A DNA stretch of 17,149 bases from JOPF133 sp052144935 (GTDB taxonomy: Bacteria > Acidobacteriota > Terriglobia > Bryobacterales > Bryobacteraceae), in assembly GCA_052144935.1 (NCBI GenBank), contig JBKQPR010000005.1, positions 1 to 17,149 of the forward strand. The letters run 5' to 3'. The notes under the pieces were generated by a model that ran no database searches, had not been told where the DNA came from, and worked only from the letters and a program-made list of their open reading frames with translations. The translations under genes were made by a program, and so were the position numbers. Every line of letters begins with the position of its first letter. Position 1 is the stretch's first letter. Shown piece after piece: positions 9,401 to 16,820 of the stretch.

Positions 9401-11033
9401 CACCCGCGCGCAACGAGAGCGCGCCGAAGCCGCATTGGAAAAAGCGAAGGACGCGGCCGAGGCGGCGAACCGAGCCAAGAGCGAATTCCTCGCCAACATG
9501 AGTCATGAGATTCGCACCCCCATGAACGGTATCCTCGGCATGACCGATCTGCTTCTGGACGCTGGACTCAACGCCGAACAACTCGACTATGCCAGCATGG
9601 TGAAGTCGTCCGCCGAATCACTGCTCACCATCATCAACGATGTCCTCGACTTTTCCAAGATCGAGGCCGGCAAGCTCGAACTGGAAGCCATCGAGTTCAA
9701 ATTGGGTGACAGCGTGACCGCCATCGCTAAGGCCCTGGCTTTACGCGCCCACCAGAAGGGTCTGGAACTGACCTGTGATATCCGGCCCGAAGTGCCGGAG
9801 GAGGTGGTGGCCGACCCAACCCGGTTGCGGCAAATTATCGTCAATCTTGTCGGCAACGCCATCAAGTTCACCCCACAGGGCGAAGTCGGCCTCAAGGTTG
9901 CGTTGGAGTCCAGGACGCAAGATCGGATCCGGCTGCATTTCGTAGTCCAAGATACTGGCATCGGCATCGCGCCGCAGAAACAGAAACTCATCTTCGAGGC
10001 TTTCTCTCAAGCCGACGGTTCCACGGCGCGCAACTTCGGGGGCACCGGCCTGGGGCTCACGATTTCGAACCGCCTGGTGGAGATGATGGGCGGCAGGATC
10101 TGGGTGGAAAGCACCGAAGGAAAAGGTAGCGCCTTCCACTTCACTGCGAGCCTCGGTGTAGGTAAGGTGACGGAACCCCCTCCCGCCGTGGCCCCGGTCG
10201 TCCTCGCGGGACTGGACGCGCTAGTGGTGGACGATAACGCCACTAACCGTCGCATTCTCCAGGAGATGCTGACGAACTGGGGAATGCGGCCCACCATGGT
10301 GGAGAGCGGGATCGCCGCGTTAGAGTGCGTGAAGCAGGCCAAGGATCACTTCGCCTTGATCCTGAGCGACTTCAATATGCCCGACATGAATGGCTTTACT
10401 CTGGTGGAGCGGCTCCGACAAGGTCCCGATCCGGCCGCAGAGACTAGAGTCATCATGCTATCCTCGGCCGGGCAGCGGGGCGACGCGGCGCGTTGCCGGG
10501 AGTTGGGTGTGGCGGCTTACCTTACCAAACCTGTCGGCCAGTCGGAGTTGTTTGACTGTGTCGTCCGCGTTTTAGGTACAACATCCAGGTACGGGGCCGG
10601 GGCCGATGCGCTGATCACGCAGCACACCTTACGAGAGGGGAAGAGGAAGCTCCACATTCTGCTGGCGGAGGACAATACCGTCAACCAGAGGCTCGCAGAG
10701 CGTCTGCTGGAAAAGCACGGACACGAGGTGACGGTGACGCCTAACGGACGCGAAGCCCTCGCCATCCTCGACCGAGAAAACTTCGATGTGGTGTTGATGG
10801 ACGTGCAGATGCCGGAGATGGATGGGTTCGAGGCCGCGTCCGCCATCCGGGTGAGAGAGAGCCGTACGGGCTCGCATATTCCTATCATTGCCATGACGGC
10901 CCACGCCATGGCGGGCGACCGTGAGCGATGCTTCGACGCCGGCATGGATGGCTACGTTTCCAAGCCCATCCATGCCAAAGAACTGTTCGAGGCCATCGAA
11001 ACACTCCTCAAGGAACCTTCATTGTCGTGCTAA
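6447..11033 (+). CDS. Propeller-type hybrid histidine kinase with GAF and two receivers
   Basis: A 1528-residue membrane sensor. An N-terminal signal/anchor (about 8-30) precedes 14 Reg_prop blades of the form DG-LWIGT-GGGL-RF (about 63-635), enough for two seven-bladed propellers. A Y_Y_Y domain (about 655-752) and a membrane helix (about 757-779) follow, so the propellers face the periplasm. The cytoplasmic part has a coiled segment, a GAF domain (about 835-990), HisKA with His1020 in MSHEIRTPMNG, HATPase_c with Asn1137, DTGIGIAP (Asp1169) and GTGLGL, then two receivers with Asp1308 (LSDFNMPDMNG) and Asp1452 (LMDVQMPEMDG). All catalytic residues are present. There is no HTH output domain, unlike Bacteroidetes HTCS regulators, so phosphate must pass to a separate partner; none is encoded nearby. 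The ligand is unknown. The ATG at 6447 fits the signal peptide; AAGG abuts it too closely to be a good ribosome site. Confidence 0.93.
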   Translation: MERPSLVRRVSQCVLVLTGTLGSVGIAPALDTAKLLSQYRLDVWHVRDGLPQESVRAITGTSDGYLWLGTQAGLVRFDGDHFRAFTAQNTPAFQQRDHILALRADRVGGLWIGTGGGGLLYAKNGIFKAFSSADGLPAEQIRSILTSRDGTLWIGTEGGGLHRYDGRSFTRVPLGTGPGESTVRCLAQNSDGSVWAGTDGGLKLISRGVVRTFTREDGLLSDPVWALAQSPNGDLWIGTRLGRLSRMSGGAIESYGRERGLPDRTVLTLLGDKDGSLWVGTDGGGLVRFRDNRFEALPSDSGFLNDIVRCVFEDREGSLWVGTAGGGLARLSDQPFTVFSKREGMASNLIWSVAESRSGGVWVGTADGVSRIDGVGRAAARVSSELDGKLAWPLYEDSRGDLWVCAEPNSLHRFPNGNLRSADRRSWNLPARCRTIAEARDGAIWIGTDKGLYSVRNSSVVQFTTADGLASDQVKVVLASPDGALWIGTPDGLSRYQHGRFETWRKQNGLSSNDVVSLHASEDGAVWIGTYGGGLNRFFERRFTHCTTGRGLPDDFIYSIAEDAQGSFWMTSRTGVIRIRKDDLLAAMSDRRLSLPPSQYTPHELLESTEFNYGAQPAVCRTRDGRLWFPAYGGVVAIDPKVEISNSFPLPVYIEAVTADSSPVELGAGARLNPAVRAIEFRYTAPSLLRPELLRFRYRLEGFDRGWIDAGTRRRAYYTNIPPGRYRFRVMAGNREGAWNDAGAVFDFVLEAHLYQTYWFYSLCVLVLVLLAASLYRLRVRRMQARECELVRIVEQRTQELQEDIAGRVRAEVALGRLNRALDTLNRCNQELVRAVEEQELLREVCRVIVEVGGYSLAWVGYAEHDEHKSVRVVSQFGGEHGYLDLARVSWADTERGRGPAGPAIRSGSACLIRNVDTDTAFSPWREEAIRRGYASVIALPMNSDRQTFGALVIYAPEADAFDAEETGQLRELANNLAYGVLALRTRAQRERAEAALEKAKDAAEAANRAKSEFLANMSHEIRTPMNGILGMTDLLLDAGLNAEQLDYASMVKSSAESLLTIINDVLDFSKIEAGKLELEAIEFKLGDSVTAIAKALALRAHQKGLELTCDIRPEVPEEVVADPTRLRQIIVNLVGNAIKFTPQGEVGLKVALESRTQDRIRLHFVVQDTGIGIAPQKQKLIFEAFSQADGSTARNFGGTGLGLTISNRLVEMMGGRIWVESTEGKGSAFHFTASLGVGKVTEPPPAVAPVVLAGLDALVVDDNATNRRILQEMLTNWGMRPTMVESGIAALECVKQAKDHFALILSDFNMPDMNGFTLVERLRQGPDPAAETRVIMLSSAGQRGDAARCRELGVAAYLTKPVGQSELFDCVVRVLGTTSRYGAGADALITQHTLREGKRKLHILLAEDNTVNQRLAERLLEKHGHEVTVTPNGREALAILDRENFDVVLMDVQMPEMDGFEAASAIRVRESRTGSHIPIIAMTAHAMAGDRERCFDAGMDGYVSKPIHAKELFEAIETLLKEPSLSC

Positions 11034-11084
11034 ACACCATCCCTTCGAGCGCGGAAGCGCGGACTCGGCGGGCAGCTTAGTTGC

Positions 11085-11500
11085 CCTCGTGGGTCCGCCG
11101 GCGCCCGGCCTCTCCGATCGCTGCCCGGCGCGGCCATTGACGTGCGCCAGGGGGCGCGTCTAACCCGGCGCCACTGCCGACCGCCAGGGCCGAACCAGTC
11201 CTGCCGATTCAGTCCGGCGTCCTGCCCGCTGCGCCGTGGGCGGCGGCCAGGCGACCGCGGGCCGAGAGCGCCCCTCCTCGCGGCGGCGCCCGCACGGTGC
11301 GCTGGTGCGTGGCAGCAAGCTCATGGACGGCACCCCGATCTTCTGCGGCTGCTGGCGGGCCGATCCGACGTCCGCGAGGCGACGTGCATGACGATGCCGG
11401 CGCGGGGGCGCGTGACGATCACTGCCCGGCGCCCAGGCAGCCGCCAGACCGAACCAGTCGCGCCGTTTCCGCCCGGCGCCCCGCCCACTGCGCCGTGAGT
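11085..11500 (+). repeat. Mosaic GC-rich intergenic repeat, cluster 3
   Basis: Third cluster of the family, again in plus orientation and starting about 50 bases after the hybrid kinase stop. A partial c is at 11113-11133 and a partial b at 11137-11160. A further c is at 11166-11205, and d is at 11223-11270 with the core exact at 11251-11270. Block a is at 11308-11360, b at 11366-11403, c at 11421-11465, and a truncated d ends at about 11498. The unit from d through the next d is about 260 bases, similar to cluster 2. The 11501-11778 stretch that follows is less GC-rich and holds no gene I can support. Confidence 0.8.
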
Positions 11501-11778
11501 TTACACTCCTACGCGGGCGCGCGCAGATAACCTTCTTTCTTTGCTACAGGGTTTTTTGGCATTGCGCCTTCAATGCCCGATTTTGTTGTGCTCAGATTTT
11601 CACGCAGCAATCGAGGCGAACTACCCGCGCGTCCCACATGATGTCGTAGTAAACGAGTGTGCGGGCGAGGGGAAGATCGCCGACGGGGCCCAGGGCGCTG
11701 TAGTCCTGCCCCCATCGGGGCCAAGGCAGCCGAAGCGGCCGAAATTGCACGCGCGGCGCGCCGCCCTCATGGATCGCC

Positions 11779-11967
11779 TTATCGACGTGCATCCGCAGCG
11801 CCTGGCTCGGGATCGATAAAGGCTTCCGCAATATAGACCGGATGGCTGTACATCCGCGCCGAAGCCGTCACGCGGACGCCGTCGCGGGCAAGCAGGATGG
11901 CGGTTTCAAGTCCGATGCCGCTGGAGGCACCCACTACGAGAGCGATCTGTCGTGGAGGGCCACGGGC
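11779..11967 (-). pseudogene. Short-chain dehydrogenase N-terminal remnant
   Basis: The minus-strand frame between a TAA at 11968-11970 and a TAA at 11779-11781 encodes RQIALVVGASSGIGLETAI then LLARDGVRVTASAR. This is the first beta strand, the glycine-rich NAD(P)-binding turn (GASSGIG) and the following helix and strand of an SDR oxidoreductase. There is no ATG or GTG at the proper place, and the sequence departs from the SDR pattern after about 38 residues, ending at residue 62 where a full protein has about 250. The YxxxK catalytic site is absent. It is a degraded scrap; the tail may come from another sequence joined to it. Confidence 0.7.
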
Positions 11968-12028
11968 TTAGAATAACAGGAACGTGGCGCGCGCTTGCCT
12001 GTTGTGCCGCGCGGCGGTAAGACGGGTG

Positions 12029-12034
12029 TACACT
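12029..12034 (+). promoter_or_regulatory. Candidate -10 box of the peptidase gene, leaderless
   Basis: TACACT ends six bases before the ATG at 12041, so the expected transcription start falls on the start codon itself. No Shine-Dalgarno sequence precedes this ATG. No good -35 box at 16-18 bases is visible; TTGTGC at 12002-12007 is 21 bases away. Confidence 0.4.
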
Positions 12035-12040
12035 ATCCCC

Positions 12041-14176
12041 ATGCTGCAACGTGTTCTGATTTTCCTGGCGGCCGTTGTGCTGCCGCTCTCAGCGCAAACC
12101 AAGCGCCCGTTTAACCTCGACGATCTCGGCAAATTCATCGACGTCCGCGATGCCCAATGCTCGCCGGACGGAAAATTTGTCGCCTACGTGCAATCGCAGA
12201 CCGACGTCAAGGCGGATCGCGCTGGAAACAGCCACATCTGGATGATCGGCTTCGATGGCAAGAACGAACAACAGATCACCAATAGCGAATCGAGCGAGAG
12301 CACGCCGCGCTGGAGCCCGGACGGTAAGTATCTGGCATTCACGTCCTCGCGTCCGGGCAAAGTGAGCGGCAACCAGGTCTGGCTGCTGCCGCGATCGGGC
12401 GGAGAAGCGCTGCAGCTTACCGATCTGGAAGCGCGCAAGGGACGCATTTCGAGCTACGAGTGGTCGCCCGATTCCGCGCGCCTGGCGCTGGTGATCGCCG
12501 ATCCCGACCCGGATAATCCCGACCCCGACAATCCCACGCCTGCCCCGGCCGCCGCTCCTGCGGCGGTCGGCGGTCGGGGCGGTCGCGGCGGCGGCGGCCC
12601 CGCGCCCAAGCCGATTGTGATCGATCGCTACCACTTCAAGCAGGACGGCCAGGGCTATCTGCTTTCCGGCCGGCATAGCTACATTTACATTTTCGACATC
12701 GCCACTAAGAAGCTGGATCGGCTGACGACCCAGAAACAGTGGGATGAAGGCTCGCCCACATGGTCGCCCGATAGCCGGCGGATCGCCTTTACCAGCAATC
12801 ACGTTCAGGATCCCGATCGCGATCCGGGCGGACAGATCTACGTGGCCGATGCCAAGCCGGGCGCTACGGAAAAGGCGCTGACGCCGATCGATCAGTCGGG
12901 TGGAGGCGGAGGCCGCGGCGGCCGGCCGGAATGGAGCCACGACGGAAAGTGGATCGCGTTTCTGCGTGGCGAAGACAAAAAGTGGGGCGCATACAGCCAG
13001 GAGAAATTGGCCATCGTGGCCAGTGACGGCTCGTCGGCGCCGGTGCTGGTGAAATCGGCCTTGGATCTGGACCGTGGAATCTCGGCGCCACGCTGGGGCG
13101 ACGGCGACACCGCGATCTTTGCTACGGTCACCGACGATATGTCGGTCTACGGAGCAGGATTTCCGATCAACGGCGGCAAGGCCGTAACGGTGATCGGGAA
13201 ACCGATTGTGCTCGGGCCGCGCCACAGCGCCGGCGGTTGCGCCGTCGTGCTGACCGGCGGCGATACCAAACACAACGAGGTGTATGCGCTGCAGCCTGAC
13301 CGGACGCTGCTGCAGGTCACACACAAGAACGATGTGCTGACGGCGGAGATCGATTGGGGCAAGACCGACGAGGTCAGCTTCAAAAGCAAGGACGGCGCGG
13401 AGATTCACGGATTGCTGACCTATCCGGTGGGCTATGTGGCGGGCACCAAGGTGCCTGCACTGCTGCGCATTCACGGTGGTCCGAAGGGTCAGGACGCGCA
13501 CTCGCTGAGCCTTGAAGCGCAATGGTTCGCGGCGCACGGCTATGCGGTGTTGCGCGTGAATTATCGCGGCAGCGATGGGCGCGGCTCGGCGTTTCAGAAG
13601 GCGATTGCGGCCGATTGGGGCCACCTGGAAGTGGAGGATTTGAAGGCCGGCGTGGACAAGGTGATCCAAATGGGCGTAGCCGACCCGGATAAGTTGGGTG
13701 TCGGCGGATGGAGTTACGGCGCCATTCTGACCGACTACATGATCTCCAGCGATACGCGCTTCAAAGCCGCCACCAGCGGCGCGGGCACGGCCTTCACCGT
13801 GGCGTTTTACGGAACCGACCAATACATTACCCAGTACGACAATGAAATTGGACCGCCATGGAATCCGAAAGCGTGGGAGACGTACGTGAAGATCTCCTAT
13901 CCGTTCCTGCATGCCGACCGCATCAAGACGCCTACGTTGTTCCTGGGCGGCGAACGCGATTTCAACGTCCCGGTGCAGGGCGGGCAGCAGATGTATCAGG
14001 CGCTGCGCAGTTTGGGAATCGATACGCAGTTGATCATTTATCCCAATGAGACGCACGGCATTTCGCGCCCGAGTTATGTGCGCGACCGGTACGAGCGATA
14101 TCTCGCCTGGTACGACAAGTATTTGAAGACCGCGCCGTCGAGTGCTCCGGCTACCGACGGACGTAATAACAAATAA
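12041..14176 (+). CDS. Secreted S9-family peptidase (acylaminoacyl/dipeptidyl peptidase type)
   Basis: A 711-residue serine peptidase likely acting outside the cytoplasm on short peptides. I place the start at 12041 because it begins a clean signal peptide (MLQRVLIFLAAVVLPLSAQT, cut probably after SA). The frame is open to 11984, but that extension would bury the signal. Residues about 20-440 hold TolB-like PD40 propeller motifs (CSPDGKFVAYV, WSPDGKYLAFTS, WSPDSRRIAFTS, WSHDGKWIAFL). A Pro/Ala then Gly/Arg-rich insert (VGGRGGRGGGG) lies near residue 180. The C-terminal alpha/beta hydrolase has Ser558 in GGWSYGA, Asp640 in GGERDFNVPVQGG and His672 in NETHGISRP, a complete triad. It stands alone, not in an operon. 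The long opposite-strand ORF over the gene is a codon-bias shadow. Confidence 0.93.
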   Translation: MLQRVLIFLAAVVLPLSAQTKRPFNLDDLGKFIDVRDAQCSPDGKFVAYVQSQTDVKADRAGNSHIWMIGFDGKNEQQITNSESSESTPRWSPDGKYLAFTSSRPGKVSGNQVWLLPRSGGEALQLTDLEARKGRISSYEWSPDSARLALVIADPDPDNPDPDNPTPAPAAAPAAVGGRGGRGGGGPAPKPIVIDRYHFKQDGQGYLLSGRHSYIYIFDIATKKLDRLTTQKQWDEGSPTWSPDSRRIAFTSNHVQDPDRDPGGQIYVADAKPGATEKALTPIDQSGGGGGRGGRPEWSHDGKWIAFLRGEDKKWGAYSQEKLAIVASDGSSAPVLVKSALDLDRGISAPRWGDGDTAIFATVTDDMSVYGAGFPINGGKAVTVIGKPIVLGPRHSAGGCAVVLTGGDTKHNEVYALQPDRTLLQVTHKNDVLTAEIDWGKTDEVSFKSKDGAEIHGLLTYPVGYVAGTKVPALLRIHGGPKGQDAHSLSLEAQWFAAHGYAVLRVNYRGSDGRGSAFQKAIAADWGHLEVEDLKAGVDKVIQMGVADPDKLGVGGWSYGAILTDYMISSDTRFKAATSGAGTAFTVAFYGTDQYITQYDNEIGPPWNPKAWETYVKISYPFLHADRIKTPTLFLGGERDFNVPVQGGQQMYQALRSLGIDTQLIIYPNETHGISRPSYVRDRYERYLAWYDKYLKTAPSSAPATDGRNNK

Positions 14177-14190
14177 TTGGGTCCGTGGCG

Positions 14191-14206
14191 CAAGCACTCA
14201 TGCTTG
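14191..14206 (+). terminator. Small hairpin after the peptidase gene
   Basis: CAAGCA-CTCA-TGCTTG is a perfect 6-bp inverted repeat with a 4-base loop, 15 bases after the peptidase stop. It lacks a real T tract, so it is at best a weak terminator. It may instead be a dispersed palindromic element. Confidence 0.3.
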
Positions 14207-14223
14207 TTAAGCGGCCGGTGTTG

Positions 14224-14349
14224 TACTCCGCACATCCAGTGTTGCTTGCTTCCCAGATCGCCCCCGGCACAGTTGCGTCGGATCACCGGCAAACCTTCGA
14301 TGTGCTTACTGCCGGCTGTGGAAATCTCATCCTCGTTTTTTCGTTTCAT
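14224..14349 (-). pseudogene. IS110-family transposase N-terminal fragment
   Basis: Minus-strand reading from the ATG at 14349 gives about 42 residues including HIEGLPVIRRNCAGGDLGSK then QHWMCG. This matches the start of IS110-type transposases, where NAAGIDLGS carries the first catalytic Asp of the RuvC-like domain; here it is Asp31, with Gly replacing the usual Ile. After CGV the similarity ends, and the frame runs without a stop into the opposite strand of the peptidase gene. The rest of the transposase (normally more than 300 residues in all) is missing. Its ATG overlaps the stop of the restored pentapeptide-repeat frame (ATGA at 14346-14349). Confidence 0.6.
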
Positions 14350-14832
14350 CGGCTCAGCCTTTCTAAGCACGCCCGCCCAGGTTGGCCAAATATGGTCGAC
14401 GCTGTTAAATCCGCCCCCCTGAGGTTCACCCCGCGGAGGTTCGCCCCGGTGAGGTTCGCGCTCAAGCGGCCCGAAGGAAGATGCGGCGCCACCCACGGCG
14501 AGCTGAGGTTCGCCCCGCTGAGGCCGCCGCGCTGAGTTTCGCCCCGATGAGTTTCGCCCCGCCGAGTTTCGCCTCGCGGAGGTCCGCCTTGAAGAGGTTC
14601 GCACCGCTGAGGTTGCCTCGCGGAGGTCCGCTTCGCGGAGGTCCGCCGCGCCGAGTTTCGCCTCGCTGAGGTTCGCCCCGAAGAGTCTCGCCCCGCTGAG
14701 TTTCGCCCTGCGGAGGTCCGCCACGCTGAGGTCGTACGATACGATGCCTAGATTCTGATCTCGCCAGTGATTCCAGTTGGCAGCCCCCTGTTTCAGAATT
14801 TCGAGTAGATGGATATCCGGCACGCCATACAT
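14346..14832 (-). pseudogene. Pentapeptide-repeat protein, two frameshifts
   Basis: From the ATG at 14832 the frame encodes a typical leader for this family (HLLEILKQGAANWNHWRDQN), then A(D/N)Lxx repeats: ADLRR, AKLSG, ARLFG, ANLSE, AKLGA, ADLRE. The frame is lost where one base is missing at 14614/14615 (GGTTGCC for GGTTCGCC) and again at 14523/14524 (AGGCCG for AGGTCCG). Restoring both gives 163 codons, with about 20 pentapeptides, an interruption near SPWVAPHLPSG, and a stop at 14346-14348. The intact protein would be a right-handed beta-helix of about five coils; the function of such proteins is usually unknown. I chose the ATG at 14832 over the upstream one at 14889 because the family leader begins there. 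A 15-bp period is obvious in the DNA. Confidence 0.8.
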
Positions 14833-14977
14833 TTTCCCGAAGTAGCCACCAGTTGGGAAGCGTCCGCCCGGCGGCACCACTCCCGGCATCGCAATTCCAG
14901 GGCCAAGTCTTGCATTTTCAAATTGGACCCGCTGGTGGCGGCTTCCGGGTGACGAGCAGACCATCTACCGTCAGTGA

Positions 14978-16363
14978 CACCTCAGCCTTCCGGGGCAGGA
15001 TCCCGAAGCGCCGGCGCCGGTCCTGCTCCAACGGCTGCAGACGCTCGGCTATGACGGCGGCATCACGATCCTCAAGGACTACCTGCACGCCGTGCGCCAG
15101 GATAACGCTCGGCGCCGGGCCTACGTGCGCATGGAACCCTCGCCTGGTGAGCGCTTCGACATTGATTGGGGCCACTTCGGAACCCTGATCTACAACGGGA
15201 CTCCGCGCAAGTTGTACGCCTTCTGTCTGGTGGAATGTCACAGCCGCAAGATGTACCTGGAGTTCACGCACAGCCAGAGTTTCGAAACCTTCGTGCGCTG
15301 CCATATGCACGCCTTTCAGACCCTGGGCGGATGCGCGCGCGAACTCTGGTTCGATAATCTGGCCACCGCGGTTGCCGAACACGACGGCAACCTGGGGCGC
15401 TTCAACCCGCGCTTTCTCGCCTTCGCCCGCGAGTGTGATTTCATTCCGCGTGCCTGTCATGTCGCCGCGGCCTGGGAGAAAGGCAAAGTCGAATGCGCCA
15501 TCGGGTATGTGCGCCAGAACTTCTGGCCGCTGCGTTCCTTTGCCGACCTCAGCGATGTCAACTCGCAGGCGCGTACATGGCTCCAGGAAATCGCCAACCG
15601 CCGCCAGCACCGCGAGACCGGCCAGGCGCCCGATGACCGTTTCCAACCTGAGGCACTTCGGCCTTTGCCGCTGGCCACCCCGGACTACCGTGATCTTACC
15701 GAGGCCCTCGTCCACAAGGACCTGCGATTGACCTTCGACGGCAACCGCTATTGTGTACCGCCGCGCTATGTCGCCGACAAGCTTACCGTGAAAGCCGATT
15801 CCTCCTCGGTGACCATCTACGACCAGACCCGCGAGATCGTACGCTATGCGCGCTGCTGGGAACGCGGCCAGACCTTCGGTGCCGAACGCTTTCAGAAAGA
15901 ACTCTACGCACAGATGGCCGCCGCGCAACGCTCGGCCGCCCAGCAGCGGCTGGTGTTGTTGCTCGGGCCGGTTGCCGAGCCGTATCTGAGACAGCTCGCC
16001 GACACGGATCGCTCCCTGACCCGACAGGTGCGCGAACTGTTCGAACTCATTCGCGACTACGGCCCGGAAGCGGTCTCCGCCGCGATGCAGAAGGCCCACG
16101 CGGCACGCGCCTTTGGCGCTGATTACATCGCCAACATTCTGCGCCAGCAACAGGGCCAGCGCCAAGTGCAACCGCCAGTTCGCCTCCGCCAACCGGAGTT
16201 GAATGAGCTCGCCACCGACCCGCTCTCGCTGGCTGGATACGACGCCTTCATTCTGCAATCCCGAAAGGAGTCTTGTGACCTCTCTACATCTGAAACTGAA
16301 TCAACTCAGCCTGACGACGATGAGCCACCAGCTCGATCAGACGATCGCCGACGCGGCGACTAA
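14978..16363 (+). pseudogene. istA: IS21 transposase IstA, N-terminus missing
   Basis: The frame opens after a TGA at 14975-14977 and homology begins near QDPEAPAPVLLQRL, followed by LGYDGGITILKDYL. The DDE integrase core is intact: Asp in FDIDWGHF (codon 15164), Asp in LWFDNLATAV (15353) and Glu in WEKGKVECAIGYV (15491). The C-terminal domain follows to 16363. Missing is the front part of the protein, roughly 100 or more residues with the DNA-binding helix-turn-helix, so the left end and its inverted repeats are gone and the copy should be unable to recognise its ends. A GTG at 15092 could start a 423-residue product, but it would lack the same part. The 3' end overlaps istB by 89 bases, as usual for IS21. 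Confidence 0.88.
16264..16270 (+). promoter_or_regulatory. Ribosome binding site for istB
   Basis: AAAGGAG lies four bases before a GTG at 16275, inside the istA coding end. It decides the istB start: the frame is open further up to 16203, but only the GTG at 16275 has a ribosome site and gives the usual short IstB leader. Confidence 0.6.
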
Positions 16364-16802
16364 GAACCTGGGTTTCGCGCAAGCACTGGAAATGCTCGCC
16401 AATATCGAACTGGACTCACGCAATGGCCGCGCCATCGAGCGCCGTTTCCGCATGTCCCGCCTGCATACTCAGAACTCCATCGACAGCTTCCACTTCAAGC
16501 ACCACAAGAGCCGCATGGAGTCGAGGAACCGCATCGTGCGCCTGCTCGATCTGGAGTTCCTTCACAAAGGCACCAGCGTCGTGCTCATCGGCAATCCCGG
16601 CGTAGGGAAGACCTTCCTGGCCAAAGTCATCGGTTGGCGGGCCTGCCAAGCCAATCAGCGTGTGCTGTTCACCACTGCCATGGACATGCTCAATCACCTC
16701 AACGCCTCGCAAGTCGATCACTCCTTGGTTCGCAAGCTCCGCGCCTACACCGAACCGGCACTCTTGATTATCGATGAGCTAGACGCTTATTGGAAAAGAT
16801 GA
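16275..16802 (+). pseudogene. istB: IS21 helper ATPase IstB, C-terminus missing
   Basis: IstB is the AAA+ partner that helps IstA choose its target. The leader (LHLKLNQLSLTTMSHQLDQT) is followed by a helical N-terminal part, Walker A GNPGVGKTF with Lys112, and Walker B ALLIIDEL. Directly after DEL, where the family continues GYLP, the sequence changes to DAYWKR and stops at 16802, giving 175 residues instead of about 250. The sensor and arginine-finger parts are lost. The loss point marks the junction with foreign DNA that contains the minus-strand gene starting 18 bases further on. Confidence 0.85.
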
Positions 16803-16820
16803 AAAAAAGATTGTCGATCC

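Larger units (their letters stand above)
14978..16780 (+). mobile_element. IS21-family element, truncated at both ends
   Basis: Contains istA without its 5' part and istB without its 3' part. The left breakpoint lies between the pentapeptide gene's upstream region and base about 14990. The right breakpoint lies just after the Walker B motif of istB, near 16780. Neither terminal inverted repeat can remain, so this is a dead remnant unless a related copy supplies activity. Confidence 0.8.

Noticed and set aside
11065..11081. GGGCA-GCTTAGT-TGCCC inverted repeat after the hybrid kinase as terminator
   Set aside because: Stem of only 5 bp with no T tract; too weak to call.
11541..11831. 92-codon plus-strand ORF and 79-codon minus-strand ORF in 11541-11831
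   Set aside because: No recognisable motif. The minus-strand frame partly overlaps the SDR remnant in another register. Could be debris, not supportable as a gene.
12089..14197. 702-codon minus-strand ORF opposite the S9 peptidase
   Set aside because: It lies wholly over a gene with full catalytic triad and signal peptide, has no recognisable domain, and such long antisense frames are expected from GC-rich codon bias.
14481..14669. Plus-strand Arg/Pro-rich ORF over the pentapeptide region
   Set aside because: Antisense reading of the 15-bp repeat.
14401..14735. 15-bp tandem repeats considered as CRISPR-like array
   Set aside because: No unique spacers between units; the period matches five codons of the A(D/N)Lxx repeat on the minus strand.
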